In this document: positions 11,701 through 19,133 of the stretch, in pieces
How positions within the stretch are numbered: the stretch's first letter is position 1
Layout of the letters: every line of letters begins with the position of its first letter
From: Beroe ovata
Lineage: Eukaryota; Ctenophora; Nuda; Beroida; Beroidae
Assembly (NCBI GenBank): GCA_946803715.1
Contig: CAMPET010000071.1
Span: 40,235-63,164, forward strand
DNA length: 22,930 bases
Direction: 5' to 3'
Notes under the pieces: model-generated
What the model was told of the DNA's origin: nothing
Seen by the model: the letters and a program-made list of their open reading frames with translations, nothing else
Database searches by the model: none
Position numbers and translations under genes: made by a program

Positions 11701-13190
11701 ATGTTCTTAGACGTTCTTGAGATGTGTGAACAACTTGTAACATGAAACTTTCTACTGAAATAAGGTCCTACTCATATTTTAATGAAATTTTGTCTGTCAC
11801 TGTCAGTGTGATTTTGGTGGAATTTTCTCTCATATTTTGCTCACTTATTCTCCCAGGCATGAGGCGACACTGGGAAATTATATTCAATCTCATATTTTAA
11901 AATAGTTTTATCAATATGAATCGTAAATTGAATGAATTACTAAAAATCGAGTAAAAAATTGGCGATAAAGAAAATCGAGAACGTGATCTAATTCAATTTC
12001 GATTTGAATTATAAGTCTAGTTCCCTGGAAATCGGCAGATTCAGGTTTTCACCAAACCTATCACATGTCTGTCAGACTTGGAAGAACATGTTTTATTTCC
12101 AGAACAACATGTTGCTTTTATAACATGTAGCTCTACATTGTTGTGAGGAGAAATTCAACTTGCCTAACAACCAAATTCACAACCATTTAACAATTTAACA
12201 ACCTTGTAACAACAATTTAACAATGTAACATCAATTTGACAACCATGTAACAACTCAAGTAACAATCTTCTAACAACTGAACCACCCATGATTCCAGCTC
12301 ATATCATATGTAAACCCATGTAAAGTGAGGAGTGGCATTAAAACTGGTAGCGGGGTTCTCTAAACCCCCTGCAAACATGGAGGGAACTTACTTCAATATA
12401 CTTCAATATACTTACTTCAATATACTTACTTCAATATACTTACTTCAATATACTCTCTTGTTCAGGACGCTCTGAGCTCGGTGATAGTGGCACGTGAAGG
12501 TCATGGTGATATGGCGGTCTCCAATGCACTGGGGTCCAACGTGTTCGATATCAACCTGGGGCTGGGACTGCCGTTTCTCATCAAGACTCTTTACCAGAAT
12601 GGACCTCTGGTACTCATCAGTGAGGTAATATACTTATGTGTTTTGTAATTGATTGTTCGATTCATTGACCGATTTCAGAGTATTTCAATTATCATGATGA
12701 TAGTATCAGGCGGTGGTTTATTTGGCTAAGAATTCCTTTTTATTTTTGTTTGCCAAAAACGCGCATGCCAAAGTTCACCAACCCTTCTCTCTCTCAGTTT
12801 CACCCCCCTCTCATCTGTCAACCCCCTCCCAAATTCCTCAGCCCTCCCCTTCCCTCACATTTACTCTAACTCCCCAATTTCCTCATTCCTCAACTTTCAT
12901 TGATCAATGATCAACCTCCTCTCTCATTCCTCAACCCCTGTTCTCATTCCTCAATTCTCATTCCTCAACCCCCGTTTTCGCAGTTGTCGGAGGACATGCC
13001 CCTGCTGAAGCCACATGCAAAGTTCGGTCTGATTCTCCTCCTTGTTCTGATCCTCGTTTACCTTCTCATCTCCCTGAACCGGTTCAAACTGACTCGATCA
13101 GTCGGACTTTTCCTCATCATTTTCTACGTAGTTTTCATAGCGTACTCACTCGTACAGGAACTGGTGTGTGAAGGTGGCACTAAGTGCTAG
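564..13190 (+). CDS. SLC24A: K+-dependent Na+/Ca2+ exchanger (NCKX/SLC24 family), 3' part, split gene
   Basis: This membrane antiporter exchanges Na+ for Ca2+ plus K+. Exons read directly, all with AG/GT borders, are 564-633, 741-814, 1532-1656, 1786-2099, 2319-2457, 12466-12624 and 12984-13190 (stop TAG). Reading phases match across every junction except 2457 to 12466. The first four encode the variable cytoplasmic loop. Exon 2319-2457 encodes the first helix of the second half, ending FTIPHSMKPHLRKYY. Exon 12466-12624 carries the second half of the alpha-2 repeat, with DALSSVIVARE, GDMAVSNALGSNVFDI and GLGLP, the NCKX ion-binding signature. The last exon has two hydrophobic helices. The N-terminal half, with alpha-1, lies upstream of the window. 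The exon for the start of alpha-2 (about 40 codons, ending GTSxP) was not found, although exon 2457 ends in phase 1 and 12466 begins in phase 0. Family assignment is firm; subtype is not. Confidence 0.9.
815..1531. other. NCKX loop intron, no recognised feature
   Basis: 717-nt intron between GTGAGT (815) and the TATGTTCAG acceptor (1529-1531). AT-rich, with no repeat or RNA gene recognised. Confidence 0.5.
1669..1766. mobile_element. Small inverted-repeat transposon (MITE), diverged copy inside an NCKX intron
   Basis: The copy is 98 bp, bounded by TTGTAGGGTTCTTCCCTAC and, inverted, GGGTAGGGAGTAATCCTACAA. It shares the internal order GCCGGCGCCGCGCAATCAAGATT with the GTCGGTGCGCGCGATTTTCAATCC of the palindrome copies. 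It fills 98 of the 129 nt of the intron 1657-1785. No clear target duplication remains. Confidence 0.75.
2319..2457 (+). CDS. SLC24A: NCKX exon: start of the C-terminal membrane half
   Basis: The exon follows a TTTCAG acceptor and ends at ATAG|GTGAGA in phase 1. It encodes 46 residues: a hydrophobic helix (VIAFPFQLLFSFTIP) and then the basic HSMKPHLRKYY turn. This is the usual position of the P-L-T-(I/V)-P element that follows the loop in NCKX proteins. Phase 0 at its 5' end fits the preceding exon (2099). Its 3' partner, which must begin with two nucleotides completing a codon, was not found. Confidence 0.85.
2458..3210. other. NCKX intron: microsatellites and an N
   Basis: (AC)n at 2742-2771, degenerate TGACACCA repeats at 2851-2915, an N at 2921 and a TG/TCTG run at 2922-2970. 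No NCKX exon could be read here. Confidence 0.6.
3211..3216 (-). terminator. Candidate polyadenylation signal for the SLC7 gene
   Basis: AATAAA on the minus strand lies about 500 nt past the stop at 3714, the first clear canonical signal downstream. Position and orientation fit a 3' UTR end. No cleavage site can be proven from sequence alone. Confidence 0.4.
3443..4645. repeat. Redundant copy A of the SLC7 3' end (probable unmerged overlap)
   Basis: This stretch aligns with 4647-5769, beginning GTCTGGAAATTCTTTCGG in both. It contains the SLC7 last exon (3850-3714), exon 12 (4273-4177) and most of exon 11 (4645-4510). Copy A stops inside exon 11 exactly at the N, whereas copy B continues through it to the acceptor at 5781. 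Exon differences are mostly synonymous; one last-exon change is Arg versus Lys and one in exon 12 is Leu versus Ile. Introns differ by indels and substitutions. This fits two alleles laid end to end. Confidence 0.85.
3714..10853 (-). CDS. SLC7A: SLC7-family amino-acid transporter (LAT-like), complete split gene of 13 exons
   Basis: This APC-superfamily amino-acid exchanger has about 12 membrane helices. Exons in transcript order are 10853-10815, 10284-10176, 9994-9896, 9324-9222, 9023-8911, 8238-8107, 7825-7706, 7551-7406, 6822-6706, 6046-5960, 5780-5634, 5416-5320 and 5053-4917 (stop). All have AG/GT borders and all phases agree, giving 1446 nt, or 481 aa, within the usual size of light-chain transporters. 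The Met at 10853 starts MEPGEESPLLGRK. Helix 1 has GNCVGAGIFISP (residues 37-48), the substrate-binding G(S/A)G site. Later landmarks are GTMIPVGGGEFAYI, RPASMAVVAIVFSEYL, DELKNPEKTLP, RTPVPAIITL and the short tail SMDSGYNDRN. Exons 11-13 recur at 4645-4510, 4273-4177 and 3850-3714, and exon 9 recurs at 6357-6241, because of redundant overlaps at N4646 and N6461. The conserved Cys for the heavy-chain disulfide is absent. The whole gene lies antisense inside an NCKX intron. Substrate is unknown. Confidence 0.92.
4647..5769. repeat. Redundant copy B of the SLC7 3' end
   Basis: Partner of 3443-4645. Its exons are 5053-4917, 5416-5320 and the intact 5780-5634. Because it is contiguous with the upstream exons, it is the copy used for the 481-aa model. 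The N at 4646 sits exactly between the copies. Confidence 0.85.
5785..5945. repeat. GTTGTCATGGTGAC degenerate minisatellite in an SLC7 intron
   Basis: Repeated TGTCATGGTGAC and related units between SLC7 exons 11 and 10. Related TGTCATGGTAAC units occur near 3880-3950 and 5080. Confidence 0.6.
6019..6460. repeat. Redundant copy C of SLC7 exon 9/10 region
   Basis: Aligns with 6462-6903, starting GCGGGAATACCTCCTGCTG in both. It holds most of exon 10 (6046-5960) and all of exon 9 (6357-6241). It ends at the N (6461) in a TGACGTCA minisatellite. Copy C keeps the full exon 10. Confidence 0.82.
6120..6230. repeat. TGTTAACAACAACTCTAGCTTAC tandem repeats (also 6560-6695)
   Basis: Roughly 23-bp units with GTTAAC cores in the SLC7 exon 10-9 intron. 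The second array belongs to the redundant copy D and has a different unit count. Confidence 0.65.
6366..6985. repeat. Minisatellite with TGACGTCA (CRE-type) cores
   Basis: Units like TGTGACGTCATGAGAAGACA are repeated. Intact TGACGTCA is at 6411, 6433, 6832, 6876 and 6973, with degenerate versions between. It lies upstream of SLC7 exon 9 and spans the N at 6461, so the true number of units is smaller. Confidence 0.75.
6462..6903. repeat. Redundant copy D of SLC7 exon 9/10 region
   Basis: Copy D starts inside exon 10, so only 28 nt of that exon remain (6489-6462), and contains a complete exon 9 (6822-6706). The exon 9 sequences of C and D encode the same landmarks with only small differences. 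As at 4646, the duplicate boundary coincides with a single N. Confidence 0.82.
8363..8438. repeat. 20-bp tandem repeat TAATGCCTTCCTAATAGTAA
   Basis: About four units in the SLC7 intron between exons 6 and 5, next to a short GTGTCACTATCA repeat (8284-8315). Confidence 0.8.
9030..9210. repeat. Dispersed AGTGGTGTCAATG repeats
   Basis: Several copies of GTGGTGTCAATG and variants between SLC7 exons 5 and 4. AGTAGGGGGTC repeats lie in the next intron (9407-9440). Confidence 0.6.
10014..10121. repeat. (TG)n/TCTG microsatellite with an N
   Basis: Fills much of the 181-nt intron between SLC7 exons 3 and 2. An N at 10079 marks an unresolved length. The frame translated through it is not a gene. Confidence 0.9.
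10489..10525. repeat. Hairpin with 11-bp perfect stem
   Basis: TCCGTCATTCG and CGAATGACGGA around a 15-base loop containing GTCGAC, in the first SLC7 intron. It could be a small transposon remnant. No function is inferred. Confidence 0.75.
10854..12465. other. NCKX intron downstream of the nested gene, no exon seen
   Basis: 1.6 kb of AT-rich DNA. It contains AACAATTTAACAA-type repeats (12165-12270) and ACTTCAATATACTT tandem repeats (12387-12453) just before the NCKX acceptor. ATTCCCTAAT repeats lie at 10733-10808, inside the first SLC7 intron. It presumably includes the SLC7 promoter, but no core element is clear. Confidence 0.55.
12466..13190 (+). CDS. SLC24A: NCKX last two coding exons (alpha-2 repeat end and C-terminus)
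   Basis: Exon 12466-12624 (53 codons) starts with the Asp of the family's GTSxPD motif and contains GSNVFDI, both ion-coordinating parts of alpha-2. Exon 12984-13190 (68 codons plus TAG) encodes two membrane helices (FGLILLLVLILVYLLISL and SVGLFLIIFYVVFIAYSLV) and the tail CEGGTKC. The intron between them (12625-12983) is pyrimidine-rich with CTCATTCCTCAACCCC-type repeats. Possible AATAAA signals for the transcript lie at 13622, 13794 and 13879. Confidence 0.92.
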
Positions 13191-14210
13191 CGCATGATTA
13201 TTGATTAGTTAGATGCGTGATATAGATGCGTGATATAGATGCGTGATATGTTGTATAGCGTGTGTGAATTATGGATAATACGCGTGATATTGAGTGTGTG
13301 ATGTTAGGGCGAGCTCGTGGAGATATCACGCATGATAGTTGAAAAAGTTGTTTAGCGAGTCAATCACTGCTTGTATAAGACATTGTGAAGAAGTGTGATT
13401 ATACGTTGAACTAGGCAACATTGCGTGAACAAAGCAACATTGTATTCTAATTCGGTTGCCAGGAACAGCACATTCTAGTGCGATCTAGGATGCTACAATT
13501 TAGTTTATGTGTTTGGTTAATGGAAGCCGCTATGAGGAACAATAATTACTATGAGCATCGAATGAAAATGAATGAATGGGATAGGTTCACTGTGTACCTT
13601 AGAAGATATTTCAATGTGGACAATAAATCCGTCCTAGTTAGGAGAGTGTTTTTTCAGAATTTTGTCCCACTTACATAATATTTTCTAAGGCATCTTCTGT
13701 AAGTACCTACTCGATGTATCACTATCTGACCATGTTTTGGTCGAAATGTACTTGATGCGGTGAACATTATGTTCAATTTCTTCAGAATTTGTAAATAAAT
13801 GATGAAAAATTACTATTTTCGACAAGGAGGCCATTCACTGTTTCGCTGCTTTTTATAATTAGTGACGGAAAACCGAAAAATAAAACTCTTGTATAACTGA
13901 AACAGTCATTTTTGGAATTTTTCAAGGATCATTAATTCTACACAAGCCCGGCCTCAAAAGCAACTCTATGACAAACTAATATCATCAACAAAAATAACAG
14001 TCCCGCCGCCCAAACTCCAACATATTTCCACGTGTCCCACACACACAGCATACATTGCCATGTCGACTAGTAACGTACAAACAGGTTGTGCTACGTACAT
14101 AGGTACATACGTACATATATGTACATGCTCGGCCACAACATGGCAACGTATGCTGTGCCCTGCAGTGCTCACTGCTTCATCTCTTGTCTTTATCCCCATG
14201 AGTTGCTGGT
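13191..14210. other. NCKX 3' UTR and convergent intergenic DNA
   Basis: GATGCGTGATATA repeats at 13208-13248. Plus-strand AATAAA is at 13622, 13794 and 13879. GTACATA-rich stretch at 14085-14130. The 66-aa frame at 13478 lacks support. Confidence 0.5.
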
Positions 14211-14558
14211 CTACTGATCCAGGTAACTGCACACTCGGCTCACGAGATATCTCACCCCGGGTCGCTGGTACACAGAGGTGTCGGCACACCTAATTTTGTC
14301 CTGGATCGCTTCCCGTAGCTTCGCCTTAGCTGCCTCGTCCGCTACTCCCTTATCAGCACAGCTTTCCGCAGCTCCTGGCCCTTCAATAGGCTGTCCAAAC
14401 CTTGCACACCCCTTGAACGTCAGTTGGCACACCCTCTTGTACCGGATTAGGTCAACGAATCTGCCGGTGCACACCTTGTCCATAAATGTAGCATCCTCTT
14501 CTTGGGCAAATGTGCCCGCGATAAGCATCATGCATACGAGGGAGACGAATTTGTTCAT
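14211..14558 (-). CDS. Small secreted six-cysteine protein, family not recognised
   Basis: The protein has 115 aa starting at the ATG at 14558 (MNKFVSLVCMMLIAGTFAQ). This is a good signal peptide with probable cleavage after residue 19. The longer reading begins with GTG and is not needed. The mature part, about 96 aa, has six cysteines with spacings 13, 6, 15, 23 and 18, an Ala/Lys-rich likely helix (VADEAAKAKLREAIQDKI) and the C-terminal SRVCSYLDQ. Even cysteine number and export suggest three disulfides. A CAG just upstream (about 14583) could be the acceptor of a 5' UTR intron, and TATAAAA lies at 14796-14790. The gene converges with NCKX. I do not recognise the fold and assign no function. 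It could be lineage-specific. Confidence 0.75.
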   Translation of the reverse strand: MNKFVSLVCMMLIAGTFAQEEDATFMDKVCTGRFVDLIRYKRVCQLTFKGCARFGQPIEGPGAAESCADKGVADEAAKAKLREAIQDKIRCADTSVYQRPGVRYLVSRVCSYLDQ

Positions 14559-14789
14559 GGTCAACTGTGCGTCAAACACTGGATGATAATTGGTTAGATG
14601 TGATTTTACTTTTAGTTGAGATAGAAGTCTGTAAATTGAAAGTACATTAATTGATAAGTTTCAATGAGCTAATTCTCCTGCAGTGGAATTGGAAATAAAA
14701 ACCCTGAATAGAAGAACATAAAAAGTTGAGGTCTGATGGCCTGTTAAATCGACACTCAGAGCTAAATATTGTGCACCAGGGCAGCACTA

Positions 14790-14796
14790 TTTTATA
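14790..14796 (-). promoter_or_regulatory. Candidate TATA box for the small secreted-protein gene
   Basis: TATAAAA on the minus strand lies about 230 nt upstream of the ATG at 14558. It predicts a start near 14760 and a 5' UTR of about 200 nt, shorter if an intron ends near 14583. It is the only clear TATA motif close upstream of that gene. Confidence 0.4.
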
Positions 14797-16197
14797 CTGC
14801 AAAGGAACCTACTTGCTACTGCAGTCATTGATCTGTACTATACTTGTACAGAGTACTATAAATTTATATGATGGGATTTGATGACCTGAACTTGTTGAAC
14901 CAATGATTTTTAATTCTTATATTAATCTAATGCTTATTAAATGTTGCCCTTATGCTTATAAAATTGGTCAGATACATGGTATCTGATTTATTTCACAACT
15001 TAAACTTCAGTAGGGAAGCCAATCAAAACTAGCTATTAGGCTATTACTTTTACCAAGCACCCTGAAATTGCACAACCCAAGAGCCAATGACGCCCATATT
15101 GAAGCTAGCTCAATCTACGTTTATTCGTCTTAATAACGCTGGCTTATGACTCGCATTTCGCAATAGACGAATTCAGCACGGAATTCAAAATTTCAACATT
15201 AAAACGGAAACGCCCGTCGATGACTCGACGCTCAGTTCTCACGCCCGCGCCAACTCGGTGAGCTATGTGTAAAAAGCTGCGACACTTGCCAGACATAATC
15301 ATTTGTTTTCCATTCGGCAAGTTTGCCAGATTCACAGAATTTCGTATCGACTACTACGAAGGAAATTTAATGTACTGTCCAGTGTCCAGTCATATGTTCA
15401 TGTGTTGATCTAACTCAGTACCATATTAAGATAAAAAAATTAAATGGCCTTAGTAATAGTAGAGGTACACTCACGCAAGAAATAGAGAAATTTCCAAAAG
15501 TTAGAAGAACGAATCGAGATGTCTTAGGAATCCTAGGACATCTCCTAATAGGACTGATCCTACTCCCGCGATATGTTGCCGGTCATGGCCTCACTAATAA
15601 TGCCGAGCCATTTTACAGCGAATTTCGTCGCTCATGACGTCATGATCTTGCAACGGACTACTACTATACTAGGTAAGGCAAATTTCGAAATTTTTAACGA
15701 ACCATATCTTTGAGTTAGGGGGGATTCTCTTCGGACAATAAACACTTAACAGACTTTTCGATCTGAACTCGTGACATCATTTCCAATTTCTTTGTTTAAT
15801 CTCATACCTCCAAAAACATTGTCAGATGCATCTGACAATGTATGACAGATGTTTCTGTTAAATCGCGTGCGCGTTTACGTGCACTCGGCCAATGGCCATT
15901 CGTAACGCGCGCGTGAACGTAACGCTAACTGATAAATGAGCGCGAAGATCTCATTAAGGCTAGCCCCGCGCGTTCCATTTTCACCACACAATATTGAATT
16001 GGAATAACAGTGCCACACCTACAACGAGCGAAATGTATAATAGCTGAGTATGATACGACCAAGAATACGACACATATTATTGATTTAAGTTGTTAAATTT
16101 GAAGTATCAAATAACAAAATTCAGCTGAAAATTGGGTTGATAAATAGTTAAAAAAGGAATGAAAATTTTAAAAATTGGATAATTGTTCGTACATCGC
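14797..16197. other. Intergenic DNA with palindromes, no gene recognised
   Basis: Near-perfect 29-bp palindrome (15516-15544), perfect 26-bp palindrome (15816-15841) and a CpG-rich stretch (15860-15975) with GGCCAATGGCC. A 63-aa minus frame at 15144-15335 is not recognised and has no splice or start support. Confidence 0.5.
15816..15841. repeat. Perfect 26-bp palindrome
   Basis: ACATTGTCAGATG followed by its exact inverse CATCTGACAATGT, with no spacer. A partial repeat, TGACAGATG, follows at 15843. Context is intergenic. Confidence 0.9.
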
Positions 16198-17911
16198 TCA
16201 TTGCTGTTTAAAGAAGACAGGATAGCGACTGGCAGCGGATAGTGCTTCGTTGAATAGCGACAGATCTGAAACGTCATGGAGTTATTACGAAAATTGGGTT
16301 TATGCCAATTGCTGAGGGCGAAAATGTATTCCTGGACCTCAGTTATAGAAAAATAAGCGAATATTATATGAGCGTCAACGTAGTAGATAGAATCAAACCG
16401 ATGAGGTTGGTATGATTAGATCATACACTTTACACTATTAATAGCAGAACAGTGTTGTACCAGAACTCATTGTATAGGCATGGGAGACATTTGAAAAGGT
16501 GGAAAATACTGAAAAACAATGGTGTGGCTAAGGTGAGGAGATAAATGGTGAGAATTACCGAAATCGTCGGTCAACTGCAGACAAAACATCCCGGCAATTG
16601 ATCGGCTATCGGTCACTCTACCGTGAACTTCGACATGTGAACCAGCAGGGGCATCGACCTGGTGAATTAAGTTGGGTTAAAGTAGGGGGAGTGTAGAGAG
16701 GGGGGAGTGTAGAGAGGGGGAGTGTAGAGAGGGGGAATGTAGAGAGGGGGAGTGTAGTAGGGGGAGTGTAGTAGGGGGGACTGTAGAGAGGGGAGAGTGT
16801 AGTAGGGGGAGTGTACACTCAGTTTTTTTATAAGAAACTTATCAAAATCCTAGGCTAGAGGTTTCTTATTTTTCCGCGATTTTGAGCCTACAAGTTTCTT
16901 AACAGTTTCTTATTTCTGTATCCTATAGCAATTTTCGAAATTTACTTGAGCCAACATAGTTGTACCAAATTTAGTAGTCTATACCATCGGTGTTCTCAAA
17001 ATGCCAATCAGAAGTGGCAGATGTGTGGTATACGGATAAAAGTGGAGGGGCGGGGGTCTGGGGGCGCAGCCCCCAGGAGGCAGACGTTTTCTGTTGATAG
17101 AATTATCGTTGTACTAGGATTCTGTACACAAATTTGAGAATTTTATCTTAATTGTAAATCAACGGAGTTTCTTGATTTTTCCAGGATCCTAGGCTAAGTT
17201 TCTTAAATTTTTAGGCTCAGTTTCTTATAGAGAGTTTCTTATAGAAAAAACTGAGTGTAGTAGGGGTTGAGTGTAATAGGGGGGAGTGTTGTAGGGGGAG
17301 TGTAGTAGGTTGAGAGAGAGAAGTACCACGGACGCAAGAAAATGAGTGAGAAGGTGAGAAAGCGGCTGAATAGAGGGGTCTGGAAGACTCACCATTTCAG
17401 TAAAGGTAACACCAACAGTTATTCCATCTCCAAGTTCCACTTTCATCTGACCTCCTTCATTCTGCGGAAACGGTTCCATTCTATAGAACTGAATAGAAAC
17501 GTGCAAATCTGATTTTTAAAATTGCCGATACAGCGTTTTAATCGACGCCGTTCGCATGCACGTCCAAGTTCATCTTTTGAGCTAATGGCCGAAACACTTG
17601 TCTTCCGAGTCAGTTCATGTGCATGTTCAGTTCTAGAACCAGTTACAACTAATACATGTTTAAAGTTTTAATCGACTGTATTTAATCTCATATGGCTTTC
17701 TATGCATGGCAAACTTCAGATAATTTGGATTGATTTGAGAGAATAGTGTTACTTGGCCCGATCGAATTCACGACCATCCATAATTGTTATCACTAATTAC
17801 CATACCTAATGAACATTAAATACTCACTGACATAACTTTTCCCACAGTCACTACTTCCAGTCCCACATTGGAAGACAGGGAGGCCCCCGAAACTCGATAC
17901 TTGGTCTGCAT
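16198..17911 (-). CDS. RPA3: Replication protein A 14-kDa subunit (RPA3), four exons
   Basis: RPA3 is the small OB-fold subunit of the RPA heterotrimer, which binds single-stranded DNA in replication and repair. Coding exons in transcript order are 17911-17828, 17488-17393, 16658-16559 and 16265-16198. All have AG/GT borders and consistent phases, giving 348 nt and 115 aa, against about 121 aa in vertebrates. The start is the ATG just after a TGTAG acceptor-like site (MQTKYRVSGASL), so a 5' UTR intron is likely. Family landmarks in order: VGKVMSFYRMEPFPQN (strands 1-2), MKVELGDGITVGVTF, GSHVEVHGRVTDSRSI (matching the IVEVVGRV-type strand of known RPA3) and the final DLSLFNEALSAASRYPVFF helix. 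The intron between exons 2 and 3 carries a minisatellite and a TA-flanked inverted-repeat element. No exon is long enough to be noticed by ORF length alone. Confidence 0.88.
16682..17310. repeat. GAGTGTAG(TA/AGA)GGGGG minisatellite, split by a transposon
   Basis: Units of about 15-17 bp run from 16682 to 16813 and resume from 17260 to about 17310, on either side of the TA element. It lies in the intron between RPA3 exons 3 and 2. The long minus-strand frame through it (YTPPTTLPLST-like) is a by-product of the repeat. Confidence 0.8.
16816..17257. mobile_element. 442-bp TA-flanked inverted-repeat element in an RPA3 intron
   Basis: The left end is CACTCAGTTTTTTTATAAGA and the right end, inverted, is CACTCAGTTTTTTCTATAAGA. 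TA lies on both sides (16814-16815 and 17258-17259), as in Tc1/mariner-type insertions. Subterminal blocks AAGTTTCTTA and ATCCTAGGCTA occur near both ends. It interrupts a GAGTGTAGTAGGGG minisatellite. A short GC-rich hairpin (CTGGGGGCGCAGCCCCCAG) lies at 17057-17075. No transposase is present. Confidence 0.75.
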
Positions 17912-19133
17912 CCTACAGAATAAATGATAAATGCAAATATCGAGAGTGAAAACTGAAAAGTGTACAACTTTGGTTAGATAAAAACTGATGATAGCCAATT
18001 ACTTCAATGGAGTTCAATTATTCATTGTTCTTGAGATAATTCAAACACGCGTGATTTGCTAAAAACATGATAATAGCAATATCAATTTTCAGACGATACG
18101 GTATATACACGAAATCGATACGCGTATATGTGCACCTGGACCGAATATTGGCCTAACAAAAAGTGATCAATAAAAGCACAAATCTAAAATGTTTCTAATG
18201 CGCGTTTCTATTACATGTTGACGTGCGCGTCTTTTTCAGTCCATCCGTTTTCGGATCAGGTGCACACATACCGAATCCAACTGAACTTTAACAGACACAT
18301 CAATAATTGGGATTGAACACTTCACAAGAATCCACACAATAGTGGACCAGTCCACAATTTATCAGCCAAGTTTAGGGTCGTAGTTTGGGTCGGCATAACT
18401 GTCAGGGTTATGGCTTTGCATTGAGTTCAGCTTTCAACATCCGTCCTCTCTTGATTGCTGAACTTGGGTGCAAACTCTGACCCTTACCCTGACACTCTTA
18501 CTTCGTGACCCTAATTCCATAACTCTGACCATGACCCTAGCGTTCGACACTTATCATTGATATTGGACTGGTTCATTATGGTCTGGCTTCTCAGGCAGTT
18601 GATTAGATTTTTTACATTTTACGTAATCAGCCATGAGGGGCCGAATAATAACGCTTTACTTATTGGTTAGGGAGTGGAAGGGATTCGAAAAGGCAAATAA
18701 GGAGGCGAAATATGGCGACCATTTCATTGGGATAACATGATAAATAAAACACAGCAGAAAATTCATTTACTTCAACTTGTTTTGATTAACTAAGCTCAAA
18801 GATATCAAGCAAACATCAATTACTTAATTCCTAAACAATTTTAGAAAACAGATAATCGAAAATTAATTATACATTAGCTTTGTTGAAAATGAAATCCTTA
18901 ACATCAATTAAAATACTCTCGAGAAGGGGTCATGGAAATGAGTGATATGCGAAGATTCGTAAAAGGCCTAATAATGCAGCATGAAATTAAAGTATTTTGT
19001 GTTACTGGAATGATGTGAACTTTCGTAAAATGAACTTCCATAAAATGAATGGCAAAACAAGATGGGAATCAAAAAATCAATCGACAAAATCTTGGCTTTG
19101 TACTTGATTTACTAATGCATAACCAGAGTCTGT
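17912..19133. other. Intergenic DNA between RPA3 and SPPL2, with imperfect fold-backs
   Basis: Imperfect inverted repeats lie at 18117-18281 (TATGTGCACCTGGACCGAA against TTCGGATCAGGTGCACACATA) and 18341-18585 (TGGACCAGTCCA and GGGTTATGG against CCATAACTCTGACC and TTGGACTGGTT). They may be degenerate small transposons. This DNA should hold the RPA3 5' region and SPPL2 3' UTR. Confidence 0.45.

Noticed and set aside
13478-13678. 66-aa plus-strand frame downstream of NCKX
   Set aside because: Lies in the likely NCKX 3' UTR, contains an AATAAA signal and shows no recognisable domain.
16618-16818. Pro/Thr/Leu-rich repeated peptide on the minus strand
   Set aside because: It is the translation of the GAGTGTAGTAGGGG minisatellite; only the RPA3 exon edge at 16658-16559 next to it is coding.
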